A stretch of 64,000 nucleotides of DNA from Polyodon spathula (Eukaryota > Chordata > Actinopteri > Acipenseriformes > Polyodontidae): assembly GCF_017654505.1 (NCBI RefSeq), contig NC_054548.1:26072969-26136968 (forward strand), written 5' to 3'. Under the pieces are notes generated by a model, which had not been told where the DNA came from, made no database searches, and saw only the letters and a list, made by a program, of their open reading frames with translations. Each line of letters opens with the position of its first letter. Position 1 is the stretch's first letter. Below are positions 36,233-47,658 of the stretch, piece after piece. Position numbers and translations under genes: made by a program.

Positions 36233-37281
36233 CTGTAAATACAAAACTAGACAGTAACGTATGGATGGACGGACATATGGACAGGGCCCTCCATACATCC
36301 ACACAATCTGATTTGTATAACTTGTGACAATGTTTGGTTTTAACTATAGTTAGTACAACTGGACAACGGGCCCTCTTGTGTGGTTTGTGCATTTGTATAT
36401 ATCTTTACAAAGATTTAGAAAAAAAAAAAAAACAGCCCAATATAAAAAGTGAAGTATTCACTTAGAGTGGACTTGTGACAGTTACTGAACTGCAAAGCAC
36501 TTAACAAAATCCACTATTTCTATAAACTCTAAATCTGTTAGTCAAATTCTAGGAGAATAAAAAGTAGATGAGCTTTAGTGTTTGACGTCTCTCCAATCTG
36601 CAGGTAGCCAGCAGGTCAGCAAAGCACAACTCTAAACTTGAAACGGGCTACCTACGTCACTCTCATTCAACTCATGTCCCTGCACGTGCTTTGCTGTACT
36701 GACACCCAGGGTGTTAGTGCTTGACTACGTGAAAAACAACGATTAACAAAACTTAGAGAAGTGACACGGGGCAGATCTCAAATTGATCTTCAGTTTGTAC
36801 TTAAACCATAAATACACACTTTTAGAAATACGGAAATACATTTTTATTTGCATTTTAAAATCGTCGTTTCTCAACAACAATGATACTAGCGTAGACGACT
36901 ACAACAGCACGTACAAATGCCACGACAGCAGTAAAAATGTTTCAAATAACGCAAGTACTATTAAGTTCCACAGCAATAAAAAGCGTTGAGCCAAACTGTA
37001 TTTCAAGTTCCACTACGCATATTGGCACATTAACTACACCCAAAATAAAATACGTTATGTTAGCTGAAATTCTTACCTTCATACTGCAAATCTAACAAAA
37101 CAAGTACAAACAGAATATAAGATAATCTTTTTTGTAGTTAGATTGTAATGACCCCATTAAAAAACAAGAAGAATAAATAACAAACCAATGGTCCCCGTTA
37201 ACAAATACAATTTCTCCCAGGTACGGTTAGGCGAAGAATATGCAATTCAAATCAGGCTTTAAAGTTAAGCATAAATTTGCT

Positions 37282-37400
37282 CGCTTGATCGTGGGTCGCT
37301 TTAACTGCACTGGCTAACAGCGCTTGATCGTGGGTCGCTTTAACTGCACTGGCTAACAGCGCTTGATCGTGGGTCGCTCTAATTGGACTGGCTGACCCCG
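37282..37400. repeat. 39-bp tandem repeat, three copies
   Basis: Copies start at 37282, 37321 and 37360, with a fragment of a fourth at about 37399. The unit contains CGCTTGATCGTGGGTCGCTT and ACTGCACTGGCTAACAG. The first two copies are identical; the third has several changes. It lies where the shared DNAJC3/DZIP1 upstream region is expected and is more GC- and CpG-rich than its surroundings. Confidence 0.95.
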
Positions 37401-37439
37401 CTTGATACTCTCCGCTCTGATCAACAACGTGAAGCCAGG

Positions 37440-39440
37440 GCAGCGTTAAAATTAAGACAGGGTGTTACGTCACTCTAGAATAGATTTTGCTGTTATATCG
37501 AGCAAAAATTCGGCATGTATACAGATGCATTCATATAACTGTGTTGCATCATACAAATAAATAAATAAGTTCCAAAGTGCAACAATAATGCTATTGGGGC
37601 TTTTGGATTGTGCTTTGTTGCTGCTGTTGAGTATAAATAATTTGAGTCCTAATTACTGTATTGAAGATCATTTCAGATACTGCGCAGTAATTAGGAGAAC
37701 ATAGCCAGTGCACTAGACTCGGCTGCTAATGGCTAGTTACTAATTGCACGAATTTGCTTTCCTTTTTTCTAAATGTAATTAAAAAAGAATCCTTTCTTAA
37801 AAGGTATCAAACAATCCCTAGCTTTGAAGCACTAGAGAAACTGACCAAAAGCTGCATCTTTCATTAAAAGTTTGGATCACTTTTTGTGGAAGGAATTTCT
37901 ATGAGGCTTTTGAAATTACAGTTTAAGTTGTTTATTTCCAATTTTGTATGTTTTTTAAATATATTTTTCACCCACTATCTCAAAGTGAGTGGTTGGAATT
38001 ATTGATATGGCCAGAGGGTTAAACAATGTGGGCAGTGAAAAGGTAAAACACTCGACAATGGAACTCGACAGTGAGACTCATAGAATACAACTAATACTAA
38101 TGTTAGCCTCAAGAATATTCAATATGGCAACTATATTAGGTCAGATGTCAATTAAAGGTTGCCAATGCATTTAGTGTGTGTAATGGGAAGCGTCTCACAG
38201 TTTAAAATGCTAAAAAGGCATCCTAATCATTAAAATACAGATAATGTTTAAGTGGCATAAATCTGTTAAAATGTGTCGTTGTCATTGCAGGTCAAAACCC
38301 AAATATTGCTTGTATATTGAACTCATTATTTGCTGTTACATTCCCCAACATTTCACTGATTGGCCAAAGAATTATAGAAAACCTTGCTAGTGTAGCTCCT
38401 GATCAGTGTTGAGGGGCAGCACTCTCATGCCTAGTGAAACCACTGAAATCCTTCTTGCTGTGTAGTTGCATATGCAACTCTCACAAGGCCTATATAGGTC
38501 TACTGGACCATGTCATGTCAGAATGAACAAGTGAGTGACTAGTTTATTAGGGTGTTTAAAAAAAAACATCTTACATTGATCTAGACCTGCCTCCTTCAAT
38601 CCTTAATGACTCAGAGTACAAGCTTTAAAACCTCAACCCAATGCAACAGCAGCTCCCAAACCTTGTACTACCTGTTATTTCACCTGCTACTCTTCAACAG
38701 TCTGTACTCCAGCACCAATATTTATTTTGTTTTTTTGCCATTTTATTTTTGCAGTCGATTAAATTATTTTTCTTGTTTTACTAAACAAAAAAAGGTTGAC
38801 AGAAAAAGAACAAGTGCATGCCAGGTACCTACTTTAATCTGACCTGCTTCTGTAAAGTAAACATTGCTCAGGGCTGTAAATGTTAGGGAGCTGTGCAAAT
38901 ATCTGCAGTTACATTAAAGTTTAAATTTCTCACATTACATATACCATGATGCCTGAAGTTTTAAATAGAAAAGGATCATTAGATAATTACATCATTAGCT
39001 ACAGAGTGGATGACATCACAAAGACATTAGATTTAAAGATAAATAAGTGTGGTTACCATGGCATCAGAAGCCTATAAATACTGCCAATGTTTCTTTTCAA
39101 ACACAATTTCCATTGACAAAGTTATGTGAACCATACTGAAACAGTGGGGAGTTGGAAAATGTTGGAAAATGTATATATTGTGATGGAGTGTACAATCCAA
39201 ACTGGAAGTGGAGGCTTTAGGGCCCTGGGGATAGGAAGGTGCACTCCATCTTGCTGAAGTTACTAGGAAGCCATGTTGGTGAAGGACTCCTAACTTAATG
39301 AATTGTTTAATTATGTACTTTAACAGAATAATTGTTTGATGTCTAAAAGCACAATGGGGGAAATGTGTAGTTGAGGGAGAGTTGGAGAATACTGAAGAGA
39401 GTGAGAGTGAAAGTGTGAAAGAGAGAAAAACAGAACGGTA
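37440..39440. other. Spacer upstream of DZIP1, nothing recognised
   Basis: Neither DNAJC3 exon 1 nor the DZIP1 exon encoding its conserved N-terminal region could be identified here. The sequence is AT-rich with a small GA/CT-rich patch at 39365-39430. Confidence 0.45.
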
Positions 39441-39444
39441 AATT

Positions 39445-40504
39445 GTGAGTCTGTTGGGATAGGTCTCTACCAAATTTGCACACCTAGATTTGGCAATATT
39501 TGACCATTCTTCTTTACAAAACTGTTCAAGCTCTGTCAAGTCCCTTGGGAAGCGTTGATGGAGAGCAATCTTCAAGTCATGCCACAAATTTGCGATTGGA
39601 ATTAGGTCGGAGCTCTGACTGGGCCACTCAAGGACATTTACCTTTTTGTTCCTTATCCACACCAGTGTAGCTTTGGCTGTTCCATTTTAGTTTCGTCAGA
39701 CCACAAAACTTTTTGCCACATGGCTACAGAATCTCCTGAGTGTTTTTTTGCATACTCAAATAGGATTCAAGATGGGCTTTCTTGAGTAACGGCTTCCTTC
39801 TTGCAACCCTACCATACAGGTCAGATTTGTGGAGTGCTTGGGATATTGTTGTCACATGCACACTTTGGCCAGTTTTGGCCATAAAAGCCTGTAGCTCTTG
39901 CAAAGTTACCATTGGCCTCTTGGTAGCCTCTCTGATCAGTCTCCTTCTTCCTCGGTCATCCAGTTTGGAGGGACAGCCTGATCTAGGCAGGGTCTTGGTA
40001 GTGCCATACACCTTCCACTTCTTAATAATCTTCTTGACCGTGCTCCAAGGGATATTCAAGGCCTTTGATATATTTTTTTATACCCATCCCCTGATCTGTG
40101 CCTTTCAACAACTTTGTCCCAGAGTTCTTTTGAAAGTGCTTTGGTGCTCATGGTTGAGTCTTTGCTTTGAAGTGCACTACCCAGCACAGGGAACCTACAT
40201 GAACTGTTAAATTTATCCTGAAATCATGTGAATCACTACAATTTAACAATTTTGAAGGCGATGGGTTACACCTAAGCTAATTTAAGATTGTTATTAGAAG
40301 GGTGGTGGACACTTTCCAACCAAGCTATTTCAGTTTTTGGTTTTTAAATAATTTTCTACAAATTTCAAGAATATTTTTTTCACTTGGAAGTTGTGGGGTA
40401 GGATGTGTAGATAAATGCAAAAGATTAATGCATTTTAATTCCAGGCTATAAGGCAACAAAAGGTGAAAAGTTTTAAAGACGGTGTAGACTTTCTATAGGC
40501 ACTG
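39445..40504 (-). mobile_element. Tc1/mariner element, second copy, truncated with internal deletion
   Basis: Same family as the 30.3-kb element, in reverse orientation. The 5' inverted terminus ends at 40504 (CACTG then TA). The 3' end is cut off at about 39445, after the codons for YPNRLT. About 250 bp are missing internally near 39678: ATGGAA of the SDETK region joins directly to CAGCCAAAGC. The second catalytic aspartate is therefore deleted, and the third motif reads PIANLW instead of PIENLW. Confidence 0.93.
39724..40059 (-). pseudogene. Tc1 transposase N-terminal half (broken)
   Basis: An open stretch of 111 codons covers the helix-turn-helix DNA-binding region: IPWSTVKKIIKKWKVYGTTK, GCPSKLDDRGRRRLIREATK and VTTISQALHKSDLYGRVARR. 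It then runs into the deletion. It is nearly identical to the copy at 30.8-31.1 kb. It cannot transpose without the DDE domain. Confidence 0.9.
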
Positions 40505-42039
40505 TATATCCTAGTTTGGTACTGTTCATAAACTATTTCTACTGAATCATTTAATGGGGGTGTCACTGAAGATACGATTTAAAAAAAAAATCTGTTGTAT
40601 ATGACAGCTCATAGAAATATGTATGAGTTATTAGTTATTTGTGTGTCTTTATCTTTCAGCTCTTTGAAAGTTACTGGCATGGGTGTCTCTGTCTGTCACC
40701 CCACTGGCTGCACTCCTGAAAAACAGCAAAGTCCTTCCAGCACTGTGCAATTTCCCCATTGGTAACAGTGCTACAGGGGTCAATTCCTGAATATTTTGTG
40801 TAATTGTGTTGTCTATATTGAGCTGAACCAAATGAATAAGATAATTATCTAGTGGTTTCGATATAACCAAACTGAAAGGCTGAGATTATGAGATATGTCT
40901 ATAAACTATAAGGGCAAGATTACAAGAAAAACATATTATTTTTTCCCCCTAAAGAAATTATAACTAATGAATATTTCTAGAACGAGTATGAAATATTTTT
41001 TAAGTTAATAACTGATAAGGGTTATGAGATTTGCTCGGATGATATTGCGATTTGTTATCTTAATAATAATGCGCTATTAAAGAACTGTAATTGCTGTAAT
41101 TATGAAAAATAATCTCTGGCTATTCTTGCCACTGGCAATATTATCCTCTTTTTCATACAGATCCGCCCCTATACCAAAGCATTAGTAGCCCATGCCCATC
41201 GACGGGTTGCAGCACAGTGGTGTTTACAATGAAGGGACTGACTTCCTAATACCTCATCGATCCTGTATTAACTAACACACAGGAGGCGGCATCTCATCTG
41301 CCCTCATTTCTAGAATATGGGGCGCAAAGGAGCCGTACTTCGTTCAGTCCAGCTGCCACCTCAGCCCTCAGTGCCAGCTCTTCTTCTGCCTCTACTTTCG
41401 GTATCCAAGTTCAGTTGGTTCCATTTGATTCCACAACCCCCATCCAGAATCTTCAGCTTCTCCAGATGCTATTTGACTGAAACCTACTCCCCCCCCCCTT
41501 CAATCTGCTCAGCATTACATGTCTGCAGCCCTCCACCTTGTTCAAGAGCTCCTATTCTACAGCCTGCTCAGTGTCTTCAATCCTCTGCGCCCAGATTTGA
41601 ATAATCATAGCCCTTCAATCAAAACCTGACTCTCATGGTCCGTGCTTGGGATTCTGTCCGACTCCCTCCAGTCTCTCCATATTCAGCATTCCGCCTGACC
41701 CTCTGTGGTATTCTTAAGAGCTTTCCCCCTGCCTCATCTTCCCCTCTGTCTATATCAAAATATATTCTCCATTTGCTAATTTCCACTCTTCTGAAAAGCC
41801 ACTTCTCCCCCTACAATGATTTACCCATGAGATCAGCTGCCTCTCGGCCACCTCCATCACTTGGCTACATACCTCAAGACGGATCAATTCAGCGCGGTCG
41901 ATCCACTCACACGTCAAGTATCAAGTTCCCTATCTCCCTTTTCAAGGTATCTCCACAGCAGGAAACCCACCCCCCCACTCCCCTCCTCAGACCATCTGTT
42001 CATTGATTCCTCTCACTCCTATCGTCACTTGCCTCGTCT

Positions 42040-42330
42040 CGAGCAGACCTCCCTCCATTCCTCCACCCTTGCCTCCAAGCAGGCCTCCTTCCTCTCCACC
42101 CTCGCCTCGTGAGTAGACCTCCCTCCTCAACTCCACCCTCTCCTCCAGAGCAGGCCTCCCTCCTCGACTCCTTGCATGGCCCCCTCCTCTCCACCCTCGT
42201 CTCCGAGCAGGCCTCACTCCTCGACTCCACCCTCTCCTCCGAGCAGACCTCCCTCCTCTCCACCCTCGGCTTCTCGCAGGCCTCCCTCGTCTCCACCCTC
42301 TCCTCCAGAGCAGGCCTCCCCCCTCGACTC
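42040..42330. repeat. Minisatellite (CTCCACCCTCNCCTCCGAGC-type unit) inside the YR element
   Basis: Irregular tandem units of roughly 33-45 bp built from CTCCACCCTC, TCCTCCGAGCAG and GCCTCCCTCCTC. The unit resembles the YR coding stretch STLLSRTALPPQL seen once in the second copy (about 42.83-42.87 kb), so the array probably grew from that coding segment. All frames are open and yield low-complexity ORFs on both strands. Confidence 0.85.
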
Positions 42331-43681
42331 TCCCCTTCCCCCCCAGCCTGATCCCGAATGTGGGGGAACTGGTCCTCCTCTGCAGTGGATTCCTACATTC
42401 ATTCATCCTTCCCTCATATAGTTGCTGCTCCTTCTAAGTATGCTAGAATCATCTTTACTCTTCAGAAAGGCTGCTTCTCCCCCTACGAGGATCTACTCAT
42501 GGAGACCGTCCGCCTTCTTTGGCTTTCTCAGAAGCTCCGAATTCACAGTTCCCTCAGCTTCTTGCTTCCCCTCGGTGAGTATTCGTTTATGTGACCTCTC
42601 TTCTATTTCCAACTCCTATTTTCTTATTCGGCTGCGCACTTCAAAGACAGACCAACTCTGGCGCGGTCAATTCATTCAGCTTTCAAGGACCAAGTCTGCT
42701 ATCTGCCCCTTTTCAGCAATGTCACGATGCAGGAAGACCCTGCCCCCCTTCCCCCCTTCCCAGACCCTCTATTCATCAATTCTTCCATTCTTCAATTCTT
42801 CAATTCTCTGGTTCTCAACCCACCTCTCCACCCTCCTCTCCAGGACAGCCCTCCCTCCTCAGCTATATTCACTGCGTTCATTCCGTATCGGTGCAGCCAC
42901 CTCCGTTGCAAGGGCCAGCATCAATCAGAGCCTGATCAAGACCATGGGGTGCGGTCCTGTTCAGCAGTGGATTCTTATGTTCATTCATCTCCCTCTGACA
43001 TAGTTGCAGCCCATTCCAAAAATTGCTAGTATGCCTGAAGTGGGGGCTACCTGTCTGCCGGAGCCACTAGAGGTTTTCCCCTAATTAGCTTCAAGGGTTT
43101 TTTTCCTCTCCACTGAGCAGCAGGTATACACATAGTCATATCCTACTAATTTACTAACCATTCTCCTGTTTGCCTTATTTGTCCTTCTAGTCTTTTGTTT
43201 ATGTTATGCGCTGGCATGTGTTGTTTTGTTTGTCTCACGGTGTGGGAGATTTGGTGAAGTGCCGGGGGTCCATCCTTTTGGGGGGCAAGTGATCATCACT
43301 TCCCAGACGTAAGGGCAGGCTTCAGCCTCCCTTGACCTTCAGGGGGGTTCTTACTGTGTGAGTCAGAGTGGATCCCTGGCCACACTCTGTTCTTTCGCAG
43401 CTCCTGCGCTTATCTTGCCTCACTCAAGGCTGTCCTATACTCTCTCTCAATTCAGGACGTGGCTACTGATGCTCGAGTCCCATACTAACCTCCATGCCTT
43501 GTTCTTATCTCAGGTCCGAGGCAGCGTGAAGTCTCGGCCAACTGGGGGTCTAACGAGCGCCCCTTTACAGAAGTCTCAGATGCTGGGTACCTCTCCCTCT
43601 CTATCTCCTTTCGTGTCCCAATCTTCCGGGATCATCTTCCTCTGAGGGGCGGCTCCCCGAGTCATAACCCTCATATATGTT

Positions 43682-43835
43682 TTCGGTTGCTAGGTCCTTC
43701 GGTCCTGAGCTCATGTTGGCATCGCCGCCCTCAGTCAGTGACCACTTTCTGTATCCTGTCTTCGGTTGCTGGGTCCTTCGCCCCTGAGCGCGTGTCGGCA
43801 TCGCCGCCCTCAGTCTGTGACCACTTTCTATCTTA
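43682..43835. repeat. 79-bp tandem duplication
   Basis: Two copies start at 43682 and 43761 (TTCGGTTGCT...GCATCGCCGCCCTCAGTC...GACCACTTTCT), about 85-90% alike by eye. It lies in the 3' part of the YR element. Confidence 0.9.
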
Positions 43836-44796
43836 GCTTCCATGTCCAGCTTTGCTGGTCTGCTACTAGAGTGGGTCTCGCCTGCTCTTCTATCCTAGGT
43901 CCGGTCCTTTCTAGCCGGCACTCTGTCCTACTATCCTCTCCCTTCTTCTTCTTCTGCCCTATCTCTATCCCCAGATCACGCCTCGTGAATTAGAAGAGGA
44001 CACTCTGGAAGTGGAAGTTTAAAGAAACATGTTATTTATAGTCTTATTTACATATCAGAGGAGTCTGACAAGTAGGCGGTACCGATATGCAAGTTTTTGA
44101 TGCTTTGCTCCATTTCTGATGGCAAAATTAAATCTTAATTAGCACAGAACAACCACCGAAGTAGAAACACACAAGTGACACAAATCACAGGCTTGTTGTT
44201 GATTTAAACACTTCTGCAACTGTGTTTTGGGGAGGAGAAATGTCTTCACTGAAGGGGTGGTCTACAGGAAGTCATCAGGCACATCTTGGTCATTCCTTTT
44301 GTGATTTCTGTAATTGTTGTCAAAATAAGGAAGTATACATAATCATTTATCTTCTTAATAATGTTAGCATTACAAATTATTATTTCAAAGTTGATTTAAT
44401 TTAAAGAAAAATCCAGCACTTAATACAACCTTAATTAACTTTTAACCAGATGTATATTTTTTAATGAGTAAGCTGTAGTAAATGTTTTAGAGATGCTGTT
44501 TACCCAATCTCTAACACATACATGTTTTATGGTCTGGTAAGTATCATTAGCAACTGTGTACATTTTAAATGAAGCTTGAGTCAGCCGATTAGGATTGCAC
44601 TGTAAATGTACTATACTATTCATAGAACTAGCTTTTACACCTCCTTGTCACATCAGTATGGCTGACTAGCTTGATGCACAGCAAAGGTTTAAAACGCTTC
44701 AGAGAAAGCAGATTCTCAAGGAAACCCACACTGTGGCCCAGGGGATTTGGTTGTAATGAAATTATAACACAGATTTGTTTAGGAGGAAATTTGTAA

Positions 44797-44797
<1 letters not shown>

Positions 44798-44874
<77 letters not shown>
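44798..44874. repeat. (TG)n(TA)n microsatellite
   Basis: ATATATATATGTGTG then alternating AT. A solo LTR inserted at its right end, and TGTATATATA resumes on the far side (45583-45592). Confidence 0.97.
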
Positions 44875-44877
<3 letters not shown>

Positions 44878-45582
44878 GGAAGGGGTGTGGGTAATTCACT
44901 GACCAGGAGACAGACAGGTGTAATTGAAAACACCACACAGGTGCCCAGTTTTATTTCAGGGGTGCGTTGGGTTTCTTTAGCCTGCAGAGGGCACTGTTGG
45001 TCTGTGGTCTGCTTACCAACTCTGGTAAACAGAACCACGGGAATACCAAGCAAGGGTAAACAGTTCAGGCGCACTCGCAGGTGCTTCAAAACAATACTAC
45101 AAAAATCGAAGGCACAAAGAAACAGGAAAAATAAAACAGTAACAAAACTACAAAGAAAAGGTGCTGCACTCTGCAGCAATATCCCGGTCGCCGCTGCCCG
45201 TGCAACCCGAATCTCCGTCCTACGCTGCCGGCTACCTAGCCTGCTCAGCTATCCTTATTCAGGGATCTGCCCAAGGGTTCCCCTCCCTCACTGTCTCGCT
45301 CTGAACCTCTGTTCCTTTCCGTTCGGTCGTGGACCAGCGTTTCCGCGCACTCTATGTGTTTAAAAGGGCAGATCTGAGGAAACAACAGAGCGTTAATTTA
45401 TAGGGCTAACAATCTCCCAAGACGCGCCTCTCAGCCATTCAGAGAGGGGGAAAGTCCACACACCCACTTTCCCACCTCCCCCTCACTGCCATGACTCACA
45501 GGCGGTTGTTGGATGACTGCCGCCCTCTTCCTGCAGCCTGTGAACACGCCAGCAGAGTCAGCACAGATCTCTCCCTGTTACA
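44875..45582 (-). mobile_element. Solo LTR, 708 bp
   Basis: In minus orientation the block starts TGTAACAGGGAGAGATC and ends CCCTTCCACA, with AATAAA near its end (about 44951). It stands alone with no internal region, and is flanked by microsatellite on both sides (TATAT / TGTAT). GC content is well above its surroundings. No ORF of note. Confidence 0.75.
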
Positions 45583-45589
45583 TGTATAT

Positions 45590-46114
45590 ATAGGGGTGGG
45601 CACCAATATCGATATTTAGATATAATATCGATAATTTCATTATCGTGATATATTGGGATTAAAAAAAAAAATCAAGCTTACAGAGACATACTTTTTACTG
45701 CTAATACTGCTAAAAATACAAACGCAGTATAATCAAGTTTATCTTATATTATGACACAACAAACCCAATACTTACCAATCATTGTTAGTCTCAAAGGCAA
45801 GCATCATGCATAAAATATTATTTAACCATTTTATTCCATTGATTGGCATTTTTCTTTTTCTAAGAACCAAATTTACACATGTATTTAAAACATTCAATAG
45901 CTAGAAATCAAGAAAAACAGCAAATCCACAACCATTGTCCTCTACTCCTGTTTCTTCACCTGTTTCCTCTCACCGGTCAATCCCTTACCGGAAACTATAT
46001 CCTGTTTTCCAAAAGTACGCCCATCAACTATTAAGAAACAGGACAGTCATTTTTAAAGGGATACACACCTAAAAACTAATTTAACTCAAGCAGACATAAT
46101 AAACTGAAAAATCG

Positions 46115-46183
<69 letters not shown>

Positions 46184-46673
46184 TTCAGAACATGCTCAGA
46201 ATGTAAAACACTATTTGCATACTGTATGACGCACTATTGGGATTAATTTGAGTTATGCGGATGCGTCAGTGGTTCATTGCATTTTATTCCATGTAATTAT
46301 TTACACTATTATTAATGTATTTTTAAAATATTAACTTAGGTATTATTAATTAGATGTACTTTTAAAACATCAAAAACACATCGCAAAATAATGCAACATT
46401 AAATTTCAACAGATTCAATTACTTCCGGATTGGCTAATCCACACAGTGAAGTACAGTATATAAATATTTAGTTTTTTTTCTCTGTGGATATTAAGATACT
46501 GAGTTAAAGTAAGTTATTGATTTTCTTATGCAAATATCTATTAACGTCTCTGTATGTTTCATATTGTAATTGTGTTATAATAGTTTTCTGTGTTTTGTCA
46601 GATTTCGATATTATCAATATCAAAATATGTGTACATTATCGATATACAATTTTCATATTGTTGCCCATCCCTA
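45590..46673. mobile_element. Non-autonomous hAT-like element with 8-bp target duplication
   Basis: The ends are TAGGGGTGGGCACCAATATC and the inverse of TGTTGCCCATCCCTA. Subterminal TATCGATA words occur at both ends. ATGTATAT flanks the element at 45582-45589 and 46674-46681, a perfect 8-bp duplication. The 1.08-kb interior has no transposase and contains an (AT)n array at 46118-46180. It inserted right at the edge of the solo LTR. Confidence 0.85.
46118..46180. repeat. (AT)n microsatellite
   Basis: About 60 bases of alternating AT inside the hAT-like element. Confidence 0.97.
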
Positions 46674-47574
46674 ATGTATATTTTTCACCCACAGCAGTCA
46701 CATATGGAGGTGAGAAAAATGGCAAATCAATGATCCAGGCTTTTTTCAAAGGTGCTGTTTAAACTGAAAACTGATCTGCATCTTTTGTTATTGGTTATTT
46801 AAAAAAAAAAAAAAAAAATGTTGTATTGCTTAAAACAAAACTGGATGAATCTGTATCCTGTAAAATAAGAGGAAAACACACCAGCACAGATTCAGAATGT
46901 GAGGAACAAGCAGTAGTATCGAAGTTTTTTTTTTTAAATACCTGTGAAATTGTTAGCTTGTTCAGGTAAGAATTGTTTTGCTTGCTTGGATGTTTGGAGA
47001 AGTTTTCTATTTTGATGGATTTTGACAGAAGGCAGTGTTACAGTAGCTGTACAATAAGGTTGTGGACTGGTGAGATTACCGTACATTCTGTTGATAATAA
47101 TAACTTGTATCCAGTCGTTACATTATAAGTAGACTTAAGGTAAGTTTTAACAAAGATGCAAAACTTTTTTTTTTTCTGGAACTCAATGCCCTGGGGCAAT
47201 GAAAACCCAGAAAACAAAAATAAACACAGGCTGTAAGACCAAAAAAAAAACCCAAAACATAATATTCTCCCAGCTCCAAATAGGGATGTAGAGCTCTGTC
47301 ATTGCAGACAGCAGTCTCATTTAATGGTTTTAAAGTGTTCCATAAACATGTTTTTTGTTTTATTGCTAAAACTAAACTATAAAACACTGGAGAACAGAAA
47401 CACTATTGATAAATTGTTCTTTCTGTGCAGTTATGTTGGGGTTTTGCTGCTTACATTGTTTCCCAGAAATGTCCAGTCAAACAGTAGTATTGCCTATTTT
47501 AGTCTATACATGCAGATATATAAATTGTCATATTTACATTGTATTAAATCTGAACAATACTGCATGTCTTCCAG

Positions 47575-47658
47575 TGTCAGCATTGTGACAAGGCGTTTGT
47601 GATCTACTCCTTTCTGCAAAGCCATACGCAACGCGTCACCTAGGGGAATATGATACTG
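47575..47658 (+). pseudogene. DZIP1: DZIP1 C2H2 zinc-finger exon with frameshift
   Basis: The frame reads CQHCDKAFVIYSFLQSHTQR, as in the single finger of DZIP1 (C-x2-C...H-x4-H). One base is missing after CGC, so the last histidine codon and LGEYDT fall out of frame and a TAG (47641-47643) follows at once. The GTAAGT donor is intact. Confidence 0.9.

Larger units (their letters stand above)
41310..43990 (+). mobile_element. Decayed DIRS/Ngaro-like tyrosine-recombinase retroelement
   Basis: Pyrimidine-rich sequence with pieces of a tyrosine recombinase in several frames: FGFLRSSEFTVPSASCFPS, YFLIRLRTSKTDQLWRGQ, FRIGAATSVARASINQSLIK, and the C-terminal AVDSYVHSSPSDIVA. This is the order of a DIRS-type YR domain (R...HxxR...Y). 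The last half of the domain is present twice: about 41.76-42.43 kb and about 42.44-43.02 kb, each ending in SAVDSY(I/V)HSS. HxxR reads RSFR, so the histidine is lost. The tail to 43.99 kb is probably the 3' region of the element. Reverse transcriptase was not seen. Confidence 0.72.

Noticed and set aside
41987..42406. Minus-strand ORFs of up to 139 codons rich in Gly/Arg/Glu
   Set aside because: They are shadows of the pyrimidine-rich minisatellite; all six frames are open there.
44628..45363. Overlapping 183-184 codon ORFs on both strands
   Set aside because: They consist of microsatellite plus solo LTR sequence; no domain is visible.
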